51,169 bases of DNA from Planctomycetaceae bacterium (GTDB lineage: Bacteria; Planctomycetota; Planctomycetia; Pirellulales; Pirellulaceae), in NCBI GenBank assembly GCA_021298315.1, contig JAJTFC010000036.1:1-51169 (forward strand), written 5' to 3'. Below, one piece after another: positions 9,366-16,769 of this stretch (position 1 is its first letter; each line of letters begins with the position of its first letter). The position numbers and the translations under genes were made by a program. The notes beneath the pieces were generated by a model. The model was given only the letters and a program-made list of their open reading frames with translations. It was not told where the DNA came from and searched no databases.

Positions 9366-9856
9366 TCAAGGACGCTTGTTCCCTTGATGATCCCGTCCTT
9401 AGGGGCGAACAGCCCGGTCGTGATCCCAGCACGTCGAAGGGCTTGGAGATTCGACAGGGATTCGGCGGTAGTGGCTACGGAGCGTTGGGGGGTGATCTCC
9501 GGGTTCCAGTGGGGCGTACCACCCTTGGCGGTAAATTCTGGCAAATCGGTTTCGAGTCCGACGTCGATCAAACCTGAGTAGATTGACTTGCCGGCCATAT
9601 CGATCACGCGAAGGCCTTCGCGAGGCTGGATCGAAGTACCGACTTGGATGATCTTGCCGTTTTCGATCCAGATCGATGCCGATTCGAGAACGACGCCTGG
9701 TTCAAGAATGACGCGGGCGTTGGTCAGAAGAAAGTCGTTGATTTTATGATCGGCGATGCCGACATCGGGTCGGGTGTCCGTTCGCTGAGCCAGGGCGATC
9801 GATGGAGCTAGGCATAGCAAAAATTTTAGAGTAGCAGCAAGCAATGCGCGGTTCAT
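9362..9856 (-). CDS. N-terminal fragment of the exported amidohydrolase
   Basis: The fragment begins with a clear signal peptide when started at the ATG at 9856 (MNRALLAATLKFLLCLAPSI, cleavage after ALAQ); an upstream in-frame ATG at 9910 would add 18 charged residues in front. It then encodes the beta-sandwich start of an amidohydrolase (LLTNARVILEPG, IWIENGKIIQVG, YSGLIDVGLETDLPEF), again without an HxH motif. The frame ends at IIKGTSVLE, where homologues continue without a break into the sequence that restarts one frame over in the next gene. The four-base ATGA overlap could allow translational coupling, but splitting a domain mid-fold argues for a frameshift mutation. Confidence 0.8.
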   Translation of the reverse strand: MNRALLAATLKFLLCLAPSIALAQRTDTRPDVGIADHKINDFLLTNARVILEPGVVLESASIWIENGKIIQVGTSIQPREGLRVIDMAGKSIYSGLIDVGLETDLPEFTAKGGTPHWNPEITPQRSVATTAESLSNLQALRRAGITTGLFAPKDGIIKGTSVLE

Positions 9857-10148
9857 GAATAGGTTCGAAGATTGTGTACGGAAGAATCGGGTCGGATCAG
9901 ATCGATCCAAACAGTGTGATTCAAGGCTTTCGATTTGTTCAGGGTCTAGAGGTCACCTCGGCCCGTTTCGGTCAAATAATTTGATCCGCAAAAGCCAAAT
10001 GCACCGACTTTAACGGCCCGAGCCTATCTTAGACCCGCTCAGCTATAGCCCAAACCGTAGAATCTGTTTAGGATGGAAACGAGATTTTGCAGTTTTGGTC
10101 GGAGGATCCATGCCGGCCATTTTGGGCTCTTGAGCAATCGGTTGACTT

Positions 10149-10442
10149 ATGCCAATCTACGTTTACGAAGAGATCCGAGAGGACGGCACCGACGGTGCAA
10201 CTTACGAATTTTTTCAGCAGATGAGCGAAGCACCTTTGGTGCGACATCCGGACACGGGTGTTCGGATTCGAAGGATTCCAGCCCGGACTGCGATCGGTGG
10301 TTTGTGGTCCGATGGAGCGATGAAAAAATCCGTCAGTGATGACAAACTGGCCAAGCATGGATTTACCAAGTATGTCAAGTCTGGGGATGGTCGTTATGAG
10401 AAGACCCTTGGGGATGGGCCTTCGATGATTTCCCCCGATTGA
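10149..10442 (+). CDS. FmdB-like small protein without zinc-ribbon cysteines
   Basis: This 97-residue protein begins MPIYVYEEI, matching the start of the FmdB putative regulatory family (usually MPIYEYxCxxC). The four cysteines of the zinc ribbon are all absent; they are replaced by REDGTDGATYEFFQQMSEAP. The stretch VRHPDTGVRIRRIPARTAIGG resembles the family's second half. It lies 36 bases upstream of purE on the same strand. The function is unknown, and cysteine loss argues against zinc or DNA binding through the usual ribbon. Confidence 0.75.
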   Translation: MPIYVYEEIREDGTDGATYEFFQQMSEAPLVRHPDTGVRIRRIPARTAIGGLWSDGAMKKSVSDDKLAKHGFTKYVKSGDGRYEKTLGDGPSMISPD

Positions 10443-10478
10443 TCCACTGATCCACGACCGACGTGAAAGGTTGCGCAA

Positions 10479-10991
10479 GTGCTGGAATTGCTTAAAAAAA
10501 CCAAGGCAAAGATCGGGATCATTATGGGATCCCAAAGCGATTGGTCGACGATGCGTGAAGCTTGTGCCATTCTCGATCAATTCCATGTCGAGTATGAGCA
10601 CTTGGTCGTCTCGGCACACCGCACTCCGCAGTGGATGTTTGAGTACGCCCAAGGAGCCGAGGGTCGAGGGCTCGAGATCATTATCGCTGGTGCGGGGGGA
10701 GCGGCGCATCTACCCGGGATGGTTGCAGCCAGCACGCTCTTGCCGGTCTTGGGAGTCCCGATTCAGAGCAAAGCTCTTTCGGGATTGGATTCCCTCTTGA
10801 GCATCGTTCAAATGCCTGGTGGAGTTCCAGTTGGAACATTGGCGATCGGTACAGCGGGCGCCAAAAACGCCGCTCTTTTGGCCGTACGGATCTTGTCCCT
10901 CCAGGACGAGAAGCTCAAGCATCGGCTTGAGGAGTTTCATAAAAAGCAAACCCAGGGTGTGATGGATGACGTCGTTCCGCGTGACCAGTGA
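10479..10991 (+). CDS. purE: N5-carboxyaminoimidazole ribonucleotide mutase
   Basis: PurE converts N5-carboxyaminoimidazole ribonucleotide to 4-carboxyaminoimidazole ribonucleotide in purine synthesis. The 170-residue protein has the class I PurE signature: [12 protein letters not shown] near the N-terminus, [11 protein letters not shown], and [15 protein letters not shown]. The start codon is GTG, preceded by GAAAGG about eight bases upstream. It overlaps purK by 26 bases, so the pair is probably translationally coupled and works in sequence, PurK supplying the PurE substrate. Confidence 0.96.
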   Translation: MLELLKKTKAKIGIIMGSQSDWSTMREACAILDQFHVEYEHLVVSAHRTPQWMFEYAQGAEGRGLEIIIAGAGGAAHLPGMVAASTLLPVLGVPIQSKALSGLDSLLSIVQMPGGVPVGTLAIGTAGAKNAALLAVRILSLQDEKLKHRLEEFHKKQTQGVMDDVVPRDQ

Positions 10992-12126
10992 TCGAAACAA
11001 GGTCGTTTTGCCCGGGGGTACGATCGGAGTCTTTGGGGGCGGCCAGCTCGGTCGTATGTTTTGCCAAGCGGCACAGAGGCTTGGATACCAAGTCGTCGTT
11101 TATACCGACGAGGCAGAGAGTCCTGCGGCACAAGTTGCGGCTCAAAGCATTGTGGCCGATTACCGGGATGTCGATTCGGTCAAGTCCTTTGCCAAGAGGA
11201 TTGATGTCGCGACCCTTGAGTTTGAAAACATACCGTTAATCGCCGTCGAGACGGCTCAGGAGTTTGTTCCAATACGGCCAGGCCATCAGGTTCTAGCCGT
11301 TGCACAAAATCGGCTCAAAGAGAAGTCCACCCTCAGGGACTTTGGATTTCCCGTAACGCCCTTCCATGAGGTTCGCAGTTATAGCGACGTGTTGAGCGCC
11401 GCGGGCTTGCTCGGTTGGCCTATGGTCATCAAAACAGCTTCCGGCGGATATGATGGCAAGGGTCAGCGAAAAGTCAGCAATGCAACCCAGGGAAACGATG
11501 CATTGGAATTGTTAGGGCCCGAGCCATTGATCGCTGAAAAATGGATCGAGTATGTTGCTGAAGTATCGGTATTGGTTGCGAGAAATCCGGCTGGCCAAGT
11601 TGAGGCTTATCCGATGTTCACCAATTCGCATCGAAACCACATTTTGGATTTGACGACAGTGCCAGCTATCGGTGAGCTTTGTCATGTGCAGGCTAAGGCA
11701 TTAGAGATTGCCAAGGGGATTGCCGAGTCGCTTATGCTCGAGGGCTTAGTGTGTGTAGAGATGTTTGTTGACAAGGATGGGGCATTGATGGTCAACGAGC
11801 TTGCGCCGCGCCCGCACAATTCCGGGCACTTGACCATCGAGGCTTGCGCGGTGAGTCAATTCGAACAACAGGTTCGGGCCGTATGCAATTTACCCCTTGG
11901 AGACGCCTCGGTGTGTCGCCAAGCGGCCATGGTCAATCTCCTGGGGGATCTTTGGACGGGAGACAAGGCTCCGGATTGGACAAAGGTCTTGGCCCATAGA
12001 GATGCGCACTTGCACCTCTACGGCAAAGCCCAAGCTAGGTCGGGTCGCAAGATGGGGCACTTGACGGTATTGGCTGACAGTGCCCTTGAAGCGGCGAGGC
12101 TTGCCATAGAGTTGCGCGGTCAGTGA
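10966..12126 (+). CDS. purK: N5-carboxyaminoimidazole ribonucleotide synthase
   Basis: PurK is an ATP-grasp enzyme that carboxylates aminoimidazole ribonucleotide with ATP and bicarbonate. The 386-residue protein shows the N-terminal [15 protein letters not shown] motif, ATP-grasp sequences ([27 protein letters not shown]) and the [17 protein letters not shown] signature. The first ATG lies inside purE and adds a short N-terminal extension before the conserved core. It is downstream of, and overlapping, purE. Confidence 0.96.
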   Translation: MTSFRVTSDRNKVVLPGGTIGVFGGGQLGRMFCQAAQRLGYQVVVYTDEAESPAAQVAAQSIVADYRDVDSVKSFAKRIDVATLEFENIPLIAVETAQEFVPIRPGHQVLAVAQNRLKEKSTLRDFGFPVTPFHEVRSYSDVLSAAGLLGWPMVIKTASGGYDGKGQRKVSNATQGNDALELLGPEPLIAEKWIEYVAEVSVLVARNPAGQVEAYPMFTNSHRNHILDLTTVPAIGELCHVQAKALEIAKGIAESLMLEGLVCVEMFVDKDGALMVNELAPRPHNSGHLTIEACAVSQFEQQVRAVCNLPLGDASVCRQAAMVNLLGDLWTGDKAPDWTKVLAHRDAHLHLYGKAQARSGRKMGHLTVLADSALEAARLAIELRGQ

Positions 12127-12151
12127 ATCTATCGAGAGTTCGATCGGCCCG

Positions 12152-12454
12152 CTAACGGGTCGGATAACCGTTGCTATAGGACGGGTTTTTACCCATCAAT
12201 TCATTGCGACGGGGTTCGGCCAGTGGATTGAAGAATCCGGGAGGCCGTCCACCGACGACGCTCGGTGCGATATCGTTCAGAGGATAAGGATCGAATTCTG
12301 CGGCTTTGGCCTTCTGACGATCGATCGAGCCGAGTCCGAAGCGTTCGGTGTATCGGGATGCTTGGCAACCGCTAAGTAGCAAGCAAGTAAAGACGGATCG
12401 TAGGATCCATCGTTGAGCGACACTTGAGTCTTTGCCTTGTATCATGATGGGCAT
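12152..12454 (-). CDS. Small lipoprotein, unknown function
   Basis: This 100-residue protein has a hydrophobic N-terminal segment ending in a lipobox-like LLSGC (residues 26-30), which predicts a lipid-anchored envelope protein. The mature part is short, Pro/Asn/Arg-rich and has no recognised domain. It converges with purK, 25 bases away. Its 3' end overlaps a small palindrome (CCCG/CGGG) that could help end transcription. Function unknown. Confidence 0.65.
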   Translation of the reverse strand: MPIMIQGKDSSVAQRWILRSVFTCLLLSGCQASRYTERFGLGSIDRQKAKAAEFDPYPLNDIAPSVVGGRPPGFFNPLAEPRRNELMGKNPSYSNGYPTR

Positions 12455-12631
12455 CCTTACCCGATGAACGCTTGAATCCTGAACGTATAGGTTCTTCGAG
12501 CCGGTTCTTGGGAGACCAAACGTCCAAGCGGACTCGCTTGGAGTGTATCGACATGTACCAAATTTCCGCTAGATCATTTTGAGGGAGAAATCCTTCCTAT
12601 AGACTACACGATTGACGGTTATAACACCTTC

Positions 12632-12669
12632 GCGAGCTATCAGGTTTGGCCGGGTCTCGGCTAGCTTGC
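12632..12669. other. Structured inverted repeat upstream of the antiterminator gene
   Basis: The 321-base gene-free stretch 12455-12775 contains one clear structure. Arms GCGAGCTA (12632-12639) and TAGCTTGC (12662-12669) pair over 8 bp with one G-U, and enclose a second stem GCCG/CGGC (12649-12661). No U-run follows. It may be part of the antiterminator's 5' region or the tail of an upstream transcript. I see nothing else clear in this gap except a weak promoter-like pair at 12693-12720. Confidence 0.35.
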
Positions 12670-12692
12670 TTGGGTTACATATGCGAAAGGCT

Positions 12693-12720
12693 TTGAAAAG
12701 ATCGGCCCGTTCGATACGAT
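12693..12720 (+). promoter_or_regulatory. Weak sigma-70-like promoter for the antiterminator gene
   Basis: TTGAAA is followed after 16 bases by TACGAT, a four-of-six match to the -10 consensus. It lies 55 bases before the chosen start codon. The match is marginal, and planctomycete promoters are not well defined. Confidence 0.25.
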
Positions 12721-12775
12721 AGAACTCAGCGGTCTGCGCCCTTTGTTTTGGATCTATAGGGAGGATTCCAGTTCG

Positions 12776-13426
12776 ATGCCACTTCTAAAAAAAGAGAAGG
12801 ACATTTTCCCAGAGAATCTTTTCGAATCTTTGGAATCGCTTGTCGCAGAAAACGGTCGCAGTTGGTGGGCTATGCAAACGCTTCCTCGCTGTGAGAAGAA
12901 GCTCATGCGAAGCCTCATCAAGGAAGAGATTCCTTTTTATGCACCTGTAGTGGAGAAGCGATACCGAAGCCCGCAAGGTAGAGCTCGAACGGCTTTCGTT
13001 CCATTGTTCACCAACTACGTATTTCTATACGGTGACCAGAAAACTAGGTACGACGCGATTGCCACCGGTTCGGTTTGCAAGACATTGCAGGTTTCTGACC
13101 ATGTTGAGTTTGTGGAGGATATCTCTCGGATCCACAGAGCGATACAAACAGGGGAGCCGATATTCCCTGAAGCGAAACTCGAGCCGGGAGATCCAGTTAG
13201 GATCAAGTCGGGTCCTTTCAAAGATTTCGAGGGGGTTGTGATTCGTCGTGAGAACCAACTTCGCTTGCTGATCTCTGTGCGCTGCATGGGTCAGGGTATC
13301 AGTGTTCAGCTCCATGATTATCAGATCGAGGCCCTTTCTCGGCAGAGCGGCGGTCTTGGCGTTGAACAAGCACTGCAAGAGTCATTCCCACCAAAGAGAC
13401 CCCAAGGGCCAAGCACCAAAGGTTGA
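12776..13426 (+). CDS. NusG-paralogue transcription antiterminator (RfaH/LoaP/UpxY type)
   Basis: The protein has an NGN domain (RSWWAMQTLPRCEKKLMRSL near the N-terminus, then AFVPLFTNYVFLYG) and a C-terminal KOW domain (LEPGDPVRIKSGPFKDFEGVV). NusG paralogues of this kind bind RNA polymerase and suppress pausing or termination in long operons, often polysaccharide clusters. I start it at the ATG at 12776, because GGGAGG lies about ten bases upstream; an ATG at 12743 would add eleven residues without a good site. Housekeeping nusG normally sits beside ribosomal protein genes, which are absent here. Its last 128 bases overlap the MFS gene tail-to-tail. The target operon is not visible in this window. 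Confidence 0.85.
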   Translation: MPLLKKEKDIFPENLFESLESLVAENGRSWWAMQTLPRCEKKLMRSLIKEEIPFYAPVVEKRYRSPQGRARTAFVPLFTNYVFLYGDQKTRYDAIATGSVCKTLQVSDHVEFVEDISRIHRAIQTGEPIFPEAKLEPGDPVRIKSGPFKDFEGVVIRRENQLRLLISVRCMGQGISVQLHDYQIEALSRQSGGLGVEQALQESFPPKRPQGPSTKG

Positions 13427-14582
13427 TCCACGGCTTAGACGTAGCGATGCCCAAGGGGAATCGATTCAGGAGAGCCGAAGCCCATTGGGAGCAGAATATG
13501 CCAGCGGTTTGAGCCAAGGCGATCGTTGCAAGTCCCGTGACTTGAGGCCTAATGGCATGGGCGTTTTCGTTGCAGGAAACTTGAAACGGACAGTTCAGGG
13601 CCATGGCCAGGGCTAAAACTCCGAAAATAGGCCAACCGGCTTGAGCGATCAAACATCCAATGAGCAAAAGCATCCAGCCAAGCGGACCGACGAACAAAAG
13701 ATGCTTGCGAAGCTTTGGCATAAAAGGCAGGCACACCAGCAGAATCGTCTCGAGCATAATGCATGTGGCGAACAGATAGTAACCAAGATCCCCAAAATGG
13801 GTCGTCAGAAACTCGTGCGAATAAAGGCCGAAAGCACCTTCACAAAAGGAGGTTAAGCTCACCAGGACGATCAGTGCTTGCCATCGCCACGGTTGTGCCG
13901 AAGCTGCTGCTTGCGTAGTTTGTTTTTCTTCGATCTTTTCCGAAGTGTTGTGACTCGATGATTTTTTTGCCACGGAAAAACTTCCGAGCAAAAGGGTTCC
14001 AGCGATAAATGCGATATGAGCCAAAGCGCAAGTGGCGGCCAAAAACAGGTGGTACTCAAGCACCATCGTTTCATCTGAGAGGACTGCAGCCGTTGCAAGG
14101 ATAGCGACCATGTAGCCGGCGCTACCGGCGGCTCGAGCCGAATAGGCATGACTGCCTAGATTAGCCACTGCAAGATGATTCAAAAGATTCATGCAGCAAG
14201 CGTGCGCGCAGGCGAGCATTAGTAAGCATATTGCGGTTTCGATAAATCCGGGCAAGACATTGCGAGCGGCTTGGCAATTGGCCAACTGGATACCCAGAAC
14301 CAATTGCAAGACTCCAGCGCTTAGTGCGGCAGCCAGAAGCAATCGTCCGGGATACTTAGTCCATTGCCTTCGCTCTGCAAACCTAAAAAGAAAAAAGGTT
14401 AAGACTCCTGCCACTGGGATTAAGCTTGCAAGGATACTTGCTACGGACGCGGTGTGTATCTGTCGCAGATGGGTCTGCAACGGGAAGACAGCGAAGCCCA
14501 GCGAGAGGAAGTGGAGGAAGAATGCTCCACTGGTCAGAAGCCATCGATTGAGTCGATTCGGTTGAGTTTCGAGCGATTCCAT
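13299..14582 (-). CDS. MFS permease, probable 12-TM transporter
   Basis: This 427-residue protein is strongly hydrophobic, with about twelve transmembrane segments in two halves separated by a charged loop (KKSSSHNTSEKIEEKQ, near residues 210-225). The arrangement fits the major facilitator superfamily, possibly the nucleoside/H+ symporter or YbfB-like groups; no substrate can be assigned. The tail VQRQDRRSAEKGPRSD is hydrophilic and is the part encoded within the 128-base overlap with the antiterminator. It starts 15 bases after the stop of the upstream minus-strand gene, so the two are probably cotranscribed. Confidence 0.8.
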   Translation of the reverse strand: MESLETQPNRLNRWLLTSGAFFLHFLSLGFAVFPLQTHLRQIHTASVASILASLIPVAGVLTFFLFRFAERRQWTKYPGRLLLAAALSAGVLQLVLGIQLANCQAARNVLPGFIETAICLLMLACAHACCMNLLNHLAVANLGSHAYSARAAGSAGYMVAILATAAVLSDETMVLEYHLFLAATCALAHIAFIAGTLLLGSFSVAKKSSSHNTSEKIEEKQTTQAAASAQPWRWQALIVLVSLTSFCEGAFGLYSHEFLTTHFGDLGYYLFATCIMLETILLVCLPFMPKLRKHLLFVGPLGWMLLLIGCLIAQAGWPIFGVLALAMALNCPFQVSCNENAHAIRPQVTGLATIALAQTAGIFCSQWASALLNRFPLGIATSKPWINLWCLALGVSLVGMTLAVLVQRQDRRSAEKGPRSDNHGAEH

Positions 14583-14597
14583 TCAAGCTTTCTTGGG

Positions 14598-15425
14598 CTA
14601 AAGTGGCGCGTTGAGACTGTAATGTTCTTGCCACTGCGACTTGGAGATCACTTTGGTGTATTCCTCGAATATTTCGGGGCTCTTGAAGTCCAATTTTTTG
14701 AGAGTTTCCACCGTAAAGAAATCGGAGAAGAATCGTTCTCGTTGCGAGATGCTTCGTACTCCATCACTGGATTCTTTGTCGAAGAGATCGTTGAGGGACT
14801 GGGTGATTCGCTCGATCTCCTTGACTCTATTTTGCATGGTTCGTTGGATCTCTTGGTCGATCCGAATGTCCTGTGGTTTAGGGTCGGGATCATCGGGGGG
14901 GGCTTGAGCAAGCTGGATCTCGAGTGGTGTTCCTAGATAGTTTTTAAGCAGACTTCGTAGTCTTGGATCGGTGCTGATCGATACGTGGTCGAACTCGTGT
15001 TGCAAGAGCGGAGATTTCCATGGATCTTTGGGATCGAAGGTCGATAGGATAAAAACCCGATGGGCAAGCTTCAGGTCTGTTAGCTGGATCTTTGCAACAA
15101 CAACGACTGTAGGTTCCTGGGAGTCTCGTGCGATGGTTCTTCGCGTGCCGATTATTCGGTATCTGTATTGGTAGTCGAAGGTAAACTTCGCTAGACCTTG
15201 TTTTTTCCTTGCAGCCAACTCGCGATCGTCGGCCTCGAAGGAGACATCGCCCAGATCGATCAATCGCTTGATTCCAGGTGGTGCCGATTCGATCCACCGA
15301 GAGTGACGTTCTTTGAGGGAGTCTTGAGCCCAGACCAAGTTCGGTAAAAGCATCCACAAGCAAGCTCTGGTGAGCCAGGCAGCGAGCTTGAAGAAATCCA
15401 TTTCCATCGGTGCAGAAAGGAGCAA
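14598..15425 (-). CDS. Exported protein with HExxH zinc-protease motif
   Basis: The 275-residue protein has a signal-peptide-like N-terminus (hydrophobic residues about 12-33, ending LVWAQ). An HEFDH motif (LLQHEFDHVSI, residues 143-147) fits the HExxH zinc-binding core of metallopeptidases. The surroundings (residues 80-150, with beta-strand-like sequence before the histidines) recall DUF922-type secreted putative peptidases. The C-terminal third is charged and helical. No second ligand (Glu or His) can be fixed by eye. It is upstream of the MFS gene on the same strand. Peptidase activity is an inference. Confidence 0.7.
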   Translation of the reverse strand: MLLSAPMEMDFFKLAAWLTRACLWMLLPNLVWAQDSLKERHSRWIESAPPGIKRLIDLGDVSFEADDRELAARKKQGLAKFTFDYQYRYRIIGTRRTIARDSQEPTVVVVAKIQLTDLKLAHRVFILSTFDPKDPWKSPLLQHEFDHVSISTDPRLRSLLKNYLGTPLEIQLAQAPPDDPDPKPQDIRIDQEIQRTMQNRVKEIERITQSLNDLFDKESSDGVRSISQRERFFSDFFTVETLKKLDFKSPEIFEEYTKVISKSQWQEHYSLNAPL

Positions 15426-15537
15426 GGGGAACAGCGGTTTTTGGAATTCAAAGCGGTTTAGACACCGATCAAGCCTTGATTAAATCACACCATGGCCCCT
15501 TGGTGCTAGCCAGGAACTCCAAAGATCAGTAAAACTT

Positions 15538-16725
15538 GTGAATCTTGATGCACTTTCATGGGGAAAAAGGATGGCGAAAAAAGCAAGGCAAAAGTCGGTT
15601 GAGGAAGAGGTCGTCAAGGAGGTTCCGATCAAGGGTCGGGATGTCGAGACGATGACCAAGCTGCAGCGGCTCGCAGCGGCGGTGGCCGAGGTGGCCAAGA
15701 AGCGGCGAGATCCTTATTTGGATGTCCCGTCTCGATCTTTGTCCAATTCGCACTACAACCGCCGAAAACGGCTCATCGAAATGGGGGGTAAGACGAATCG
15801 AAGAGAGCTTTTTAACCTCAATCAAGCTCGAGCTTATATGCAGACGATCCTCGTCGGGAGTGGTTGTTCGAGATTGATTCGTCAAGGCAAATCGACGAGT
15901 ATCCGGGGCATGTACTACATGCTCAAGCATAACATCGAGGGTACCAAGGAAAACACCTTCGAGGATCAGAGCGAGTCGGACACAATCATCGAGGATTTGG
16001 AAGTCATCACTGGAGCGATGCGGGAGGAACTCCATTTGTATGCGGAGCCCCGTGGCAATCTAGCCGGACCGCTAGTGGTTATCGACGGAGAAAACGAGCT
16101 GGACGCATCGCGGATGGGAGCTGCCGGCTACCCGATCCCCAGTATCGTCGAACCTGACCGCTTGAAGATCAAACGATGCGACGCGAAGTTTATCTTGCAT
16201 GTCGAAAAGGGGACGGTTTGGCAACGCTTCAACGAGGACAAGTTTTGGCAGAAGCACAAGTGCATCGTTTCGCACGGAGCCGGTCAGCCATCGCGCGGTG
16301 TTCGACGGATGCTTTATCGTTTGCACACCGAATACAAGCTACCGGTTTTTTGCCTGTTGGATAATGATCCGTGGGGATACTACATCTATTCGGTGATCAA
16401 ACAAGGCTCGATCAATTTGGCCTTTGAGAGCATGCGTATGGCCGTACCCGAGGCGAAGTTTGTCGGGCTCCGCAGCAGCGATTTTGTACGTTGCCAACTC
16501 AAGGAAAACGTGACGATCAAGCTCGACGACAAGGACAAAAAACGAGCCAAACAGATCGCATCCTACCCTTGGTTTTCCGAGAAGAAGCATTGGCAAGCGG
16601 AAATCAAACAGATGCTGACAAACGACTTCAAGTTGGAAGTCGAGGCCTTGATCAGCCGCGATATTAGTTATGTGACCGAAAAGTACGTACCGGAGCGATT
16701 GCGAGACAACGATTGGCTCGATTAA
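15538..16725 (+). CDS. DNA topoisomerase VI subunit A / Spo11-like protein
   Basis: The protein (395 residues from the GTG at 15538; 384 from the ATG at 15571, which is preceded by GGGGAAAAAGG) matches topoisomerase VI A. The winged-helix domain has the catalytic tyrosine motif SIRGMYYMLKH (Tyr126/127 on the long numbering). The Toprim domain has FILHVEKGTVWQRF with the acidic residue, followed by GQPSRGVRRMLYRLH and the metal-binding LDNDPWGYYIY. Together with a B subunit, this enzyme relaxes and decatenates DNA by ATP-dependent double-strand passage. No B-subunit gene is adjacent: both neighbours are unrelated. The Lys/Glu-rich N-terminal extension (residues 12-60) may be lineage-specific. 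Confidence 0.9.
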   Translation: MNLDALSWGKRMAKKARQKSVEEEVVKEVPIKGRDVETMTKLQRLAAAVAEVAKKRRDPYLDVPSRSLSNSHYNRRKRLIEMGGKTNRRELFNLNQARAYMQTILVGSGCSRLIRQGKSTSIRGMYYMLKHNIEGTKENTFEDQSESDTIIEDLEVITGAMREELHLYAEPRGNLAGPLVVIDGENELDASRMGAAGYPIPSIVEPDRLKIKRCDAKFILHVEKGTVWQRFNEDKFWQKHKCIVSHGAGQPSRGVRRMLYRLHTEYKLPVFCLLDNDPWGYYIYSVIKQGSINLAFESMRMAVPEAKFVGLRSSDFVRCQLKENVTIKLDDKDKKRAKQIASYPWFSEKKHWQAEIKQMLTNDFKLEVEALISRDISYVTEKYVPERLRDNDWLD

Positions 16726-16769
16726 TACAACGCTCGCATCCTAGGTTTTTGTGAGCTCCAACAATAGAT

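Noticed and set aside
8877..9581. Plus-strand open frame opposite the amidohydrolase
   Set aside because: It is antisense to well-conserved amidohydrolase sequence, has no family resemblance and no ribosome-binding site.
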